Position numbers and translations under genes: made by a program. Shown here one piece after another: positions 9,883 through 18,190 of a stretch of 64,000 nucleotides of DNA. The stretch is from the NCBI RefSeq assembly GCF_017357005.1, contig NZ_CP071589.1, forward strand, positions 2,294,001-2,358,000. The letters are read 5' to 3'. The notes below the pieces were generated by a model that ran no database searches, had not been told where the DNA came from, and saw only the letters and a program-made list of their open reading frames with translations. This DNA comes from Staphylococcus simiae (GTDB lineage: Bacteria > Bacillota > Bacilli > Staphylococcales > Staphylococcaceae). Every line of letters begins with the position of its first letter. Within the stretch, counting starts at the first letter, position 1.

Positions 9883-9954
9883 TCCTGTTGTAAAATTTCA
9901 ACATTTTCATGACATTTCACTTCACATATCTCATGTGTTTCGAAATATAAAAAA

Positions 9955-10000
9955 TAAGACTTTAATACAGGTCATTCAGTTACCTATGATTAAAGTCTTA
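9955..10000 (-). terminator. Terminator of the sirB-nirBD-cobA operon
   Basis: TAAGACTTTAAT at 9955-9966 pairs with ATTAAAGTCTTA at 9989-10000, a 12-bp perfect stem. Reading minus strand, it is followed by a T-rich run. It sits 21 bases after the cobA stop. Confidence 0.75.
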
Positions 10001-10021
10001 CTTATATTGTTTATAAAGTGA

Positions 10022-10999
10022 CTACATACACTGTTCCATTGATTGTTTAAAATGTGATGTTGAGATATAAATCACATCTTGTTGGTCATTAATAAAATTT
10101 TGATAAAATTTACGTTGTGATGGGTGATAATCAATATGTTTAGTTTGATTAGGATTGATCATACAGCCAAATCCTTTATCATATAAATATTCACAAATTT
10201 CTAGTGCTTCTTGCTGGTCACCACTGATCACATAAAATGGTCGATGTTCAGGCCAAGTTTGTCTAGAATAATCCACATATTCTCCAACATCACCAATAAT
10301 ACAAATTCCTGGCTTTGCCTCTACCTGATGTTGTTCTAAACGTTGGATAATATTACTTAAGTAACCTGTTACTACAAATTCATTAAAGCATGATGCATTA
10401 AATACGATTGCAATTGGGTAATTTATATCGGTATAGCGCTTAATTTGGTCGATAATTTTACTTAGTCGTTTAATTCCCATATAAATTGCTAGTGTACCAC
10501 CATTAATCAAATTACTAATATCAACTTCATTTTCTTCAGAATCTTTAAAATGACCTGTTGAAAATGTCACACTCTTAGCAATAGTTCGCATCGTTAACCC
10601 AGTATTCATCGTAGCAACTGCTGCACTTGCCGATGTTACTCCAGGCACAATTTCAAATTGAATGCCATATTCATTCAATGCATCAATTTCTTCTTGTACA
10701 CGACCAAAGATGGCTGGGTCGCCACCTTTTAACCTAACAACTAGCTGATGATGTCGTGCCGCTTCAATAATTTGTTCATTAATACTTTGTTGTTGTATAT
10801 GTTTAGCGTAAGGTTTCTTTCCTACATCTATAACTTCTACATTAGGCTTAGCATATTGTAAGATAAGAGGATTTACTAAACGATCAACTAAGATAATATC
10901 AGCTCGTTGTATTAAACGTTCCGCTTTTTTTGTTAAATAATTAGGATTTCCAGGCCCAGCACCTATCAAATATACTTTACCGTAGTCTGTTACAGACAT
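10022..10999 (-). CDS. cobA: Uroporphyrinogen-III C-methyltransferase (sirohaem synthesis)
   Basis: The enzyme adds two methyl groups from S-adenosylmethionine to uroporphyrinogen III, giving precorrin-2 for the sirohaem of NirB. Tetrapyrrole methylase motifs are clear: VYLIGAGPGNPNYLTKKA at the N-terminus, VVRLKGGDPAIFGR, VPGVTSASA, and TLAIYMG. At 325 residues it is about 70 longer than single-domain members; the last 75 residues after KPGICIIGDV look like an added domain that I cannot name. It overlaps nirD by 10 bases. Also called sumT or nasF. Confidence 0.9.
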   Translation of the reverse strand: MSVTDYGKVYLIGAGPGNPNYLTKKAERLIQRADIILVDRLVNPLILQYAKPNVEVIDVGKKPYAKHIQQQSINEQIIEAARHHQLVVRLKGGDPAIFGRVQEEIDALNEYGIQFEIVPGVTSASAAVATMNTGLTMRTIAKSVTFSTGHFKDSEENEVDISNLINGGTLAIYMGIKRLSKIIDQIKRYTDINYPIAIVFNASCFNEFVVTGYLSNIIQRLEQHQVEAKPGICIIGDVGEYVDYSRQTWPEHRPFYVISGDQQEALEICEYLYDKGFGCMINPNQTKHIDYHPSQRKFYQNFINDQQDVIYISTSHFKQSMEQCM

Positions 11000-11304
11000 A
11001 CATATACGTCTCCGTCTATAACTTCAACTTCATAAACGTCAACGCAACCTTCGTCTGGTTCTTGAACAATACCCGTGTTCAAATCAATTTTTTGATCATG
11101 AAGTGGACAAAAGACGTATTCACCACTTACTGTGCCTTCTGATAATGGACCTTGTTTATGCGGACACACATTATGAATAGCGTGAATTTTACCACTTTCA
11201 GTTAAAAATAAACCAATTTGTTTATCTCCAACAAAGACCTTTTTACCAATTAATGGTGTTAATTCATCCAATGTAGTTACTTTCACTTTTTCTTTTGTAG
11301 CCAT
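10990..11304 (-). CDS. nirD: Nitrite reductase small subunit (Rieske-type)
   Basis: NirD partners NirB in NADH-dependent nitrite reduction. The 104-residue protein is a Rieske-like domain that keeps the cluster ligands: VCPHKQGPL (C-x-H) and FCPLHDQKIDL (C-x2-H). Many NirD proteins have lost these, so a genuine [2Fe-2S] centre is plausible here. It starts 3 bases after nirB and overlaps cobA, so the three genes are clearly co-transcribed. Confidence 0.93.
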   Translation of the reverse strand: MATKEKVKVTTLDELTPLIGKKVFVGDKQIGLFLTESGKIHAIHNVCPHKQGPLSEGTVSGEYVFCPLHDQKIDLNTGIVQEPDEGCVDVYEVEVIDGDVYVCL

Positions 11305-11307
11305 TAA

Positions 11308-13713
11308 TTACACCTTCTCCACTTCAAAGATTTTTCTTGCTTCTGCATCATTAGTAATAGCTTTCCAAGGTTCTTCTTCAACTGCTTTTTTAGCTTCCAT
11401 GACGCGTTCAAATAATTCTTCTTGTCTGTCTTTATCTAATAGTACTTCTTTAACATTTTCGAAACCAAGACGTCTTAACCATGGTGCTGTTCTTTCAGCG
11501 TAAATACCAGTTTCTCTGTAATATTGCATTAGTGCACCACATAATTTAACTACTTCATCTTCAGTTTCTACTGTAGTTAAGAATTCACCTTTTTCAACTT
11601 CAGTACCACCGTTACCACCAATGTATATTTGGAAGCCGTTTTCTACTGAAATAATACCAAAGTCTTTAACACCTGATTCTACACAACTTCTAGGACATCC
11701 TGAAACACCCATTTTAAATTTATGAGGTGTATCAATATATTCGAATGTTTTTTCTAGTCTAATACCAAGTGCTGTTGTATATTGTGTACCAAAACGACAG
11801 AACTCTTTACCTACACAACTTTTTACTGAACGTGTTTTCTTACCATACGCAGATGCTGAACGCATACCTAAATCTTCCCAAACTTGTGGTAATTCTTCTT
11901 TTTTAAGACCATATAAACCAACACGTTGAGAACCAGTAACTTTAACTAATGGTACATCGTATTTTTTAGCTACCTCTCCTAAGCGAATTAATTGATCGGC
12001 ATCTGTTACACCTCCACGCATTTGCGGGATAACAGAGAATGTACCATCATTTTGGATATTTGCATGGTAACGTTCATTAGCGAATCTTGATTCTTTCTCA
12101 TCTTTATGGTCGAATGGATAAACCATATTTAAGTAATAGTTTATTGCTGGACGACATTTTGGACAGCCGCCTTTATTTTTAAAGTCTAGGACATGACGCA
12201 CTTCTTTAGATGTTTTAAGTCCTTTTGCTCGTATTTGTGTAACAATTTGATCTCTAGATAAATCCGTACAGCTACAGATACCTGCTGGTTTAGCTGCTAC
12301 AAAATCGTCACCTAATGTATATTGTAAAATTTGCGCAATTTGAGGTTTACATTTACCACAAGAATTACCGGCTTTTGTTTGAGCTGTAACTTCTTCAACT
12401 GTAGTCAAACCATTTTCAGTAATTGCTTTAACGATAGTTCCTTTATCTACACCATTACAACCACAAATCGTTTCATCATCAGCCATATCAGCAATAGATG
12501 TACCTGTTTCTTCTCCACCTTTTGTTAATAATGACACAAGCGTGTAATCCTCAATAGATTCACCTTTTTTCATCATACTATAGAAACGAGAGCCATCATC
12601 TGTATCTCCGTATAATACTGCACCAACAACATTACCATCTTTTAAGAATACTTTTTTGTAGTTATTATCAATACTATTAAAGATTTCAATGCCTTTAACA
12701 TCTGGGCTTTCGATAATTTGTCCAGCACTATATAAATCACAACCGGATACTTTTAAAGATGTAAATGTTGTTGAACCTTTGTATCCATCTGTTTGTTGTT
12801 CAGTTAAGTAATCTGCAAGCACTTTTCCTTGTTCATATAATGGTGCAACCAATCCATAAACTTTACCATCATGTTCAGCGCATTCACCAACAGCATAGAT
12901 ATTGTCGTCACTTGTTTGCATGACATCATTAACAACGATGCCTCGATTTACTTCTATACCAGCATCTTTCGCTACTTCTGTATATGGTCTAATACCTACA
13001 GCCATCACTACTAAATCTGTTTCTATTTCTCTGCCATCCGCTAGTCTAACGCCTTCAACATCATCTTCCCCTAAGATTTCAGTTGTGTTTGCTTGCATTT
13101 CAAATTTCATACCTTGCTTTTCTAAATCTGCTTTTAGCATTGCTCCTGCTTTACGATCTAATTGCATTTCCATTAACCATTCAGCTAAATGTAACACAGT
13201 TACTTCCATACCTTGGTCTAATAAACCACGTGCACATTCTAGACCTAAAAGCCCGCCACCAATAACGATAGCTTTTTTCTTCGTTTTGGCAATTTCCATC
13301 ATTTGTTCAGTATCATCAATTGTTCTCCAGCCAATGACACTTGGCAAGTCAGATCCTGGCACAGGAATAACAAAAGCTTTAGATCCTGTAGCGAAAATCA
13401 ATTTATCATAATCGACTTCGACACCTTTTGAAGTTGTTACTGTTTGTGCTTCTTTATCTACATTTACAACTGGATCGTCAGTAATTAATGTAATATTATT
13501 TTCTTCGTACCATTCGTAAGGATTCATGATTGTTTCTTCAACAGTCATTTTATTTTGTAAAATATTGGATAACATTATTCTGTTGTAGTTTGGATATGGT
13601 TCTTTACCAATAACAGTAATATCATACATATCATTAGCACGACCTAGAATTTCTTCAATTGTTCTAATACCCGCCATGCCGTTACCAATCATTACTAATT
13701 TTTGCTTTGCCAT
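11308..13713 (-). CDS. nirB: NADH-dependent nitrite reductase large subunit
   Basis: NirB reduces nitrite to ammonium in the cytoplasm with NADH, removing toxic nitrite and reoxidising NADH. The 801-residue protein starts with a FAD/NAD domain (VMIGNGMAGIRTIEEI; second nucleotide motif IGGGLLGLECARGL). Two BFD-like [2Fe-2S] segments follow near residues 418 and 482 (ICGCNGVDKGT and CSCTDLSRDQ). The sirohaem/[4Fe-4S] domain has its cysteines in CVGKEFCRFG near 630 and GCPRSCVE near 671. All expected cysteines are present and the length is normal. Confidence 0.96.
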   Translation of the reverse strand: MAKQKLVMIGNGMAGIRTIEEILGRANDMYDITVIGKEPYPNYNRIMLSNILQNKMTVEETIMNPYEWYEENNITLITDDPVVNVDKEAQTVTTSKGVEVDYDKLIFATGSKAFVIPVPGSDLPSVIGWRTIDDTEQMMEIAKTKKKAIVIGGGLLGLECARGLLDQGMEVTVLHLAEWLMEMQLDRKAGAMLKADLEKQGMKFEMQANTTEILGEDDVEGVRLADGREIETDLVVMAVGIRPYTEVAKDAGIEVNRGIVVNDVMQTSDDNIYAVGECAEHDGKVYGLVAPLYEQGKVLADYLTEQQTDGYKGSTTFTSLKVSGCDLYSAGQIIESPDVKGIEIFNSIDNNYKKVFLKDGNVVGAVLYGDTDDGSRFYSMMKKGESIEDYTLVSLLTKGGEETGTSIADMADDETICGCNGVDKGTIVKAITENGLTTVEEVTAQTKAGNSCGKCKPQIAQILQYTLGDDFVAAKPAGICSCTDLSRDQIVTQIRAKGLKTSKEVRHVLDFKNKGGCPKCRPAINYYLNMVYPFDHKDEKESRFANERYHANIQNDGTFSVIPQMRGGVTDADQLIRLGEVAKKYDVPLVKVTGSQRVGLYGLKKEELPQVWEDLGMRSASAYGKKTRSVKSCVGKEFCRFGTQYTTALGIRLEKTFEYIDTPHKFKMGVSGCPRSCVESGVKDFGIISVENGFQIYIGGNGGTEVEKGEFLTTVETEDEVVKLCGALMQYYRETGIYAERTAPWLRRLGFENVKEVLLDKDRQEELFERVMEAKKAVEEEPWKAITNDAEARKIFEVEKV

Positions 13714-13772
13714 AAATATGCCCCTTTACCGCGTAATATTTGTTTTAAAAAGGATTTGGTATGTTATTCGTT

Positions 13773-14492
13773 TTAAACAGTCATTAACTCAAGTTGATCA
13801 TTAATAATATTATTTAAAATCGGATCAAAGTTAATAGACGGTGTGAAATAGATGTCACTATTCACATTCATCTCTGTCATTTGTTGCTTTACCTTGTTAA
13901 CTAATCGGCCATCATATAAAAATAATGGTACGACGATTAACTTGTCGTATTGATCAGCTATGTCGTCTAAATCATTCTTGAAACTTAACGCTCCATATAA
14001 TGTTCGAGCGTAAGTTGGTTTGTTAATAGTTAAAGTTTTAACAAAGTCTTGTAATTCGTCATGTGCCTTAGTAAACTGCCCACTACCGTTACCATGTGCC
14101 ACTACTACTACAGCCACATCTAAATAGTCATCATCAATAGCGTCGTTAATTCGCTGTTCTACTAATAATGTCATCAGTTGATGTGTGCCGAGTGGTTGAC
14201 TTACTCGTGATGAAATATGTGGAAACTGTTGCGTCATACTATTAAGAATATTCGGAATATCACTAATGTAATGCATCGCACTGAAAATAAGTAATGGAAT
14301 AATTCTAAATTGGTCAATTCCTTCATCAATCATCTTCGTCATGACCTGTTCCAAATTTTGACTATCACTTTCCAAAAAAGCCATTTCATAGTGATATGAT
14401 TCATTTTTAAGCATGTCATCAACAAAAGATTCTAACGCTTTATTCTGTTGTCCTTTTCTCATACCATGCGCAACGATTATATTTCCAATCAC
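13773..14492 (-). CDS. sirB: Sirohydrochlorin chelatase (SirB/CbiX, NirR-type)
   Basis: This protein inserts iron into sirohydrochlorin to make sirohaem. Two CbiX-like halves are visible, each opening with a metal-site histidine: IIVAHGMRKG and VVVVAHGNGSGQFT. The frame is open to a TTG at 14510, but AAAGGG is placed for the GTG at 14492, giving 239 residues that begin M-IGNIIVAHG, closer to other SirB N-termini. It is first of the sirB-nirB-nirD-cobA unit, 59 bases before nirB. Its upstream region has Rex and NreC boxes. In S. aureus this gene has been called nirR. Confidence 0.82.
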   Translation of the reverse strand: MIGNIIVAHGMRKGQQNKALESFVDDMLKNESYHYEMAFLESDSQNLEQVMTKMIDEGIDQFRIIPLLIFSAMHYISDIPNILNSMTQQFPHISSRVSQPLGTHQLMTLLVEQRINDAIDDDYLDVAVVVVAHGNGSGQFTKAHDELQDFVKTLTINKPTYARTLYGALSFKNDLDDIADQYDKLIVVPLFLYDGRLVNKVKQQMTEMNVNSDIYFTPSINFDPILNNIINDQLELMTV

Positions 14493-14538
14493 ATATACCA
14501 ACCCTTTCAATTGTATTGTAATACAAACATTTGCGTTT

Positions 14539-14556
14539 TTGTGAATAAAATCACAT
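14539..14556. promoter_or_regulatory. Rex box upstream of sirB-nirBD
   Basis: TTGTGAATAAAATCACAT is a near-perfect palindrome of the Rex type (TTGTGA and TCACA arms). It precedes a likely -10 (TACAAT) on the minus strand, about 50 bases from the sirB start. NADH-dependent derepression is inferred. Confidence 0.65.
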
Positions 14557-14569
14557 TTTAAGGTAAAAT

Positions 14570-14583
14570 TAGGGAATTCCCTT
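14570..14583. promoter_or_regulatory. NreC box upstream of sirB-nirBD
   Basis: TAGGGAATTCCCTT has exactly the TAGGG-N4-CCCT arrangement of NreC sites. It lies just upstream of the Rex box, the same order as at narG, so nitrite reduction is probably switched together with nitrate reduction. Confidence 0.65.
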
Positions 14584-14648
14584 ATTAGTTTTTAATCATG
14601 TATTTTACCTTTATTCTTTCTTTTACAAAGTATTTTTAAACGTCAAAA

Positions 14649-14682
14649 ACACCAACTACAAGTCTTATCTCATAGTTGGTGT
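14649..14682 (-). terminator. Terminator after the GNAT gene
   Basis: ACACCAACTA at 14649-14658 pairs with TAGTTGGTGT at 14673-14682. On the minus strand the stem is followed by TTTTTGACG. It lies 112 bases downstream of the acetyltransferase stop. Confidence 0.7.
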
Positions 14683-14793
14683 CTAAATATGGCCGACATA
14701 TTCTGAATTTCAATGGTCGACGATTCTTATATTTAATTTTAAAATGTCCAATTGATAAATTTGCATCGTAATCAGTTAAAATGACATATTATT

Positions 14794-15330
14794 TTAAAAT
14801 GGTGGTTGTCCTAAAATTTCAGCTTCAAAGCGTTCTGGTATTAAAATTTTACGCATAATCACACCTAAATCACCATCGTCATTTTCATGTTCAGCATAAA
14901 TTTCATAACCTCTTTTTTCATAGATACTTAATAACCAAGGGTGTAAGCGGGCTGACGTTCCTAGTGTGACTGCAGCAGCTTTTAATGTATCTCGTAAAAA
15001 TGCTTCTTCTACATATTTTAGTAATTGACTACCATATCCTTGTCCATCATATTGAGGATTGGTCGCAAACCACCATACAAAGGGATAACCTGAAATAGTT
15101 CTTACGCTTCCCCATGGATATCTTACGGTAATAGTAGATACAATGTCATTATCAACTTCTAAGACAAATGTTGTATTATTAATAATATTATCTTCAACTG
15201 CTTGAATATCAGCATTAACGGAAGGCCAGTCAATACCTAATTCTCTTAGTGGTGTAAACGCATCATGCATTAATTGATGCAGTACTGGTGCATCTTCAAC
15301 TGTGGCAATTCGAATGTTAGTTTGTGTCAT
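14794..15330 (-). CDS. GNAT-family N-acetyltransferase
   Basis: The 178-residue protein is one GNAT domain: an N-terminal strand (TNIRIATVEDAPVLHQLMHD), the acetyl-CoA loop NPQYDGQGYGSQLLKYVEEA (a Q-x-x-G-x-G variant) and the typical C-terminal LLSIYEKRGYEIY. The substrate cannot be told. The frame extends 11 codons further upstream, but the AAAGGAGAG ribosome site points to ATG at 15330. It is a single gene with its own terminator; neighbours do not suggest a link to nitrogen metabolism. Confidence 0.85.
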   Translation of the reverse strand: MTQTNIRIATVEDAPVLHQLMHDAFTPLRELGIDWPSVNADIQAVEDNIINNTTFVLEVDNDIVSTITVRYPWGSVRTISGYPFVWWFATNPQYDGQGYGSQLLKYVEEAFLRDTLKAAAVTLGTSARLHPWLLSIYEKRGYEIYAEHENDDGDLGVIMRKILIPERFEAEILGQPPF

Positions 15331-15497
15331 ATCATCTCTCCTTTTATAATGCTCCGTAAACATTCGTAGTTTGATATTTTGTGCTACCTTTTAATGGGGT
15401 ATACTATTATCTTTGTTCTTGATGCTGCAATATCATAGCAATTGATCAACACATCAGGTTTTTGAAAAATATCATCACTAACCCATGTCAAATATGG

Positions 15498-15941
15498 GAG
15501 TGGGACAGAAATAAATTTTATATAAAATTTATTTCGTAGATGCCCGTCTTGCACATTTAAAGCTACTTAGATTTTAATCTTTAGTAGCTTTTGCCCAACC
15601 TGCATTGTTTGTAGAAACTGTAAGTACAGTTTCTCTGTGTTGGGTCCCTATGCAATTGTTGCGTTAGCAACCAATTGTAATCCCTATATTTTTCTATGAC
15701 GGGTCCCTTGCCCAACTTGCATTGTCTGAAAAAACTGACTAACCAGTTTTTTTGTGTTGGGTCCCTTGCCCAACTTGCATTGTCTGAAAAAACTGACTAA
15801 CCAGTTTTTTTGTGTTGGGTCCCTTCCACCCCGGCAAGACTGACTAGGTTTTCAAAATGGTGATTTATCAACGCTTTTAAAACCAGAAAGTTACTGCCAA
15901 ATGCTTAAATTTAAGTGTAAAATACATTTTGTCCCAGGCTC
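15498..15941. repeat. STAR-like intergenic repeat array with 58-bp tandem duplication
   Basis: The block opens GAGTGGGACAGAAATAAA and closes with the shared tail GTTACTGCCAAATGCTTAAA ... GTCCCAGGCTC seen again at 37.8, 61.9 and 64.0 kb. In between are hairpin modules of the form CCCAACTTGCATTGT ... TGTTGGGTCCC. One module is duplicated in tandem with a 58-bp period (15701-15758 and 15759-15816, apparently identical). These match the STAR elements described in S. aureus (TGTTGnGGCCC-like cores, here mostly GGGTCCC). Confidence 0.8.
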
Positions 15942-16070
15942 ATTTATTAACAAATATCTTCATTCCATATTTATTAATATAATCTTCTTTATGACTAGAC
16001 GATAATAATATGCTTATTCATAAATTCATTAAGTATGTGAAAATATTTTTGGTTAGTTAACCAAAACTTA

Positions 16071-16109
16071 AAAGGTACATTCCCTTGTTCAAACGGAAAT
16101 GTACCTTTT
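16071..16109 (-). terminator. Terminator after the nirC-type gene
   Basis: AAAGGTACATT pairs with AATGTACCTTT around a 17-base loop, with T-rich sequence next on the minus strand. It lies about 30 bases after the stop codon at 16141. Confidence 0.65.
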
Positions 16110-16140
16110 GTTATCCTAATATTTGTTTGTTCAATATAAT

Positions 16141-16965
16141 TTAGTGTTGTTCAAGACTATTACGCTTACCATTTAAATATGCGAAGACTAGACCAATAAA
16201 TAATCCGCCACCTACATAGTTACCTAAGAAAGCGAAGACTAAGTTTTTCAATACGCCCATCCAGTTTAATGCATCAAGGTTAAAGAACAGCATTCCAGCA
16301 TATAAACCAGCATTGAAAACAACGTGTTCGTAGCCCATAAATACGAAGACTACAACACCACAACCAATATAAAATGCTTTTGATAATCCATCTTTAAATT
16401 GCATTGCAATAAAGATACCTACATTAATAAAGAAGTTACAGAAAATACCTTTAGTGAAAATATTTAACCACGTAGATTCTACAGTTTTCTTATGTACTAA
16501 TGCAGTTAATGATTGTGTCATTTCTGGTGTCATAACGTGTGAAAACTTCATTAAGAAGAATAAGAATAAGCCCCCAATGATATTTCCTAAGAAACAAAAT
16601 GTAAAAATCCATAACATTTTCTTCATTGTTACAACTTTATAATACCAACCAACTGTAAAGAACATGAAGTTACTTGTTAATAATTCAGAGTTCGTTAATA
16701 CGACTAAGATTAATCCCAAACTAAAAGCAATCGCTCCCATTAAATTGACTAAACCATCAAGATGAGTCGCAGCAAATTGCGTTTTAATTGCTAACATAAA
16801 TACAGTAACAATTGATAATAAAAAGCCAGCCATCATAGCTTTAAGTAAATAACGGCCAGGTGTTTTATCAGCCATCACTTGTTTCATTTGAACTGAACTA
16901 GCAATCGCTTCAACTGTTGGCCTAGTTGAATATGTATCTTCAACAGTCTTATTATTTTTTAACAT
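16141..16965 (-). CDS. nirC: Formate/nitrite channel family protein (NirC-like)
   Basis: The 274-residue protein is a six-span FNT-family pentameric channel. Family-typical stretches include LNIFTKGIFCNFFINVGIFIA and YEHVVFNAGLYAGMLF, with the conserved pore-lining pattern. The FNT fold transports formate, nitrite or hydrosulfide; location next to nirBD favours nitrite. GGGGGAAG lies before the ATG. No clear NreC or Rex box was found in its 300-base upstream gap, so co-regulation with nirBD is not shown by this sequence. Confidence 0.85.
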   Translation of the reverse strand: MLKNNKTVEDTYSTRPTVEAIASSVQMKQVMADKTPGRYLLKAMMAGFLLSIVTVFMLAIKTQFAATHLDGLVNLMGAIAFSLGLILVVLTNSELLTSNFMFFTVGWYYKVVTMKKMLWIFTFCFLGNIIGGLFLFFLMKFSHVMTPEMTQSLTALVHKKTVESTWLNIFTKGIFCNFFINVGIFIAMQFKDGLSKAFYIGCGVVVFVFMGYEHVVFNAGLYAGMLFFNLDALNWMGVLKNLVFAFLGNYVGGGLFIGLVFAYLNGKRNSLEQH

Positions 16966-17270
16966 TATACTTCCCCCACTTACTATTTAACTAAATTTAC
17001 TAATCAATTATATTAGTAATTACATGCAATTGATAGCATAAATTAAAAATATTTGTAAAATTATAAAAATGTAATTATCACATATAAAAATATCGGAGAG
17101 GACATATCATCGATTGTTCAAAAATCAATTTCCATTTCCCACTCCGACAGTATTTACTTCTTATCATTTATCAATTAAGCAATCACTCTGTTAGCTAATC
17201 ATTTACTACTAAGCAACCAACATCAATACTTATTTAAGCATTGCTTAAACCTATGTTCTATGCGATAAAT
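16966..17270. other. Gene-free stretch upstream of the channel gene
   Basis: This 305-base AT-rich stretch holds the promoter region of the channel gene and, at 17093-17147, an inverted pair TCGGAG/CTCCGA. On the minus strand that pair is followed by ATATTTTTAT and could end the 64-codon gene upstream. I see no gene in it. Confidence 0.5.
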
Positions 17271-17465
17271 TTATTCTTCATCTTTTTTATAACTTTTTAA
17301 TTTTGAGAAGAAATGTAGTCCATAAGCAAAGACACTATATCCAACCATCGTACGTAAGACAAATTTAACTACTTTATTCGCTACTTTTGATGATGGTACG
17401 ATAATTGCTGATAATAACGTAGTAATAATATATAATCCTAACACTTTGATATAACGTTCTAACAT
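17271..17465 (-). CDS. Small membrane protein of unknown function
   Basis: This 64-residue protein is preceded by GAGGG at a good spacing. It has two probable membrane segments (about residues 8-25, VLGLYIITTLLSAIIV, and 36-53, VLRTMVGYSVFAYGLHFF) and a short basic/acidic tail KSYKKDEE. I do not recognise a family. It lies alone on the minus strand between the nirC-type gene and an AHSA1 gene. Confidence 0.65.
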   Translation of the reverse strand: MLERYIKVLGLYIITTLLSAIIVPSSKVANKVVKFVLRTMVGYSVFAYGLHFFSKLKSYKKDEE

Positions 17466-17553
17466 AAATTGTCATCCCTCTTCATTAATTTGTTATTATA
17501 CTTTTATTATATACAAAATGATAACTAAAATATATTACATATTTTCAACAAAT

Positions 17554-18021
17554 TTACTTAAGTAACTGTTCTAACTGATTAAGTGTTTGAGTCATTCCTT
17601 TTTCAACACCCATATCTACCACTTGTTGTGCCGCTTCCTTAGTTGGAAATACTGACGTTGATGTTACAGTTGTCGTATGGTTATCAATTTTGTCAAACTC
17701 CAATATTACTTTCATACTAGGCATTTTAGTATCTTTGTCACCTTGGGCAGTGGCAAAAGAATCAATATATTCAAGTAAGTATGGTCGTTGAACTTTGTTG
17801 TATTCAGCTACAGTATAACTTGTCATACCAGGGGCTTTAATTGCATAAAAAGCACGTCCACCTTTAACTATATCAAATTCATACACTTCAGTTGTGGCAC
17901 CATCTGGATGAAACCATTGTTCAAATTGTGATTTTGTTGTGTATGCATCAAACACTTTGTCAATTGGTGCTTTAAATGTTCTACTAAAAATGACTTTATT
18001 ATTATCTATGTTAAGTGTCAT
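17554..18021 (-). CDS. SRPBCC/AHSA1-domain protein
   Basis: The 155-residue protein is a single START-like ligand-binding fold. The N-terminal IFSRTFKAPIDKVFDAYTTKSQFEQW is the usual AHSA1 opening and VDMGVEKGMTQTLNQLEQLL is the usual C-terminal helix. Such proteins bind small hydrophobic ligands or act as co-chaperone modules; the ligand is unknown. AAAAAGGAG precedes the ATG. Confidence 0.85.
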   Translation of the reverse strand: MTLNIDNNKVIFSRTFKAPIDKVFDAYTTKSQFEQWFHPDGATTEVYEFDIVKGGRAFYAIKAPGMTSYTVAEYNKVQRPYLLEYIDSFATAQGDKDTKMPSMKVILEFDKIDNHTTTVTSTSVFPTKEAAQQVVDMGVEKGMTQTLNQLEQLLK

Positions 18022-18128
18022 TGATTTACTCCTTTTTCTTATGATATGTATTTATCTTAACACGCTTGATTACAGTACTAAAAATAACAATATCCTTTGC
18101 ATACTGAATCTCTATAATTATATACAAA

Positions 18129-18167
18129 GGCAACCCTGATTAGATTGAACGTTTAATCAAGATTGCC
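18129..18167 (-). terminator. Terminator after adcA
   Basis: GGCAACCCTGATTA pairs with TAATCAAGATTGCC (two mismatches or wobble pairs) 24 bases after the adcA stop; on the minus strand a TTTGTATATAA run follows. Confidence 0.6.
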
Positions 18168-18190
18168 TATTTGTATTTATTCAATTTTTC

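Larger units (their letters stand above)
15364..16140. other. Gene-free stretch with STAR-like array
   Basis: About 780 bases carry no convincing gene. The first 130 bases show nothing notable. From 15498 to 15941 it is a STAR-like repeat array. AAATATGG at 15490-15497 and CCATATTT at 15965-15972 bracket it as an inverted pair. The remainder carries a palindrome TTTTGGTT-AGTT-AACCAAAA (16047-16066) and the nirC terminator. Confidence 0.7.

Noticed and set aside
12902..13411. Plus-strand frame of 169 codons inside nirB
   Set aside because: It has Ser/Thr/Pro-rich composition of an antisense shadow, no ribosome site, and lies wholly within a well-supported gene.
15701..15816. Tandem repeats suggesting a CRISPR array
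   Set aside because: The two 58-bp copies adjoin without unique spacers, contain STAR cores, and no cas genes are near.
16966..17270. NreC or Rex box at the nirC-type gene
   Set aside because: Only loose AT-rich half-sites were found; no palindrome with proper spacing.
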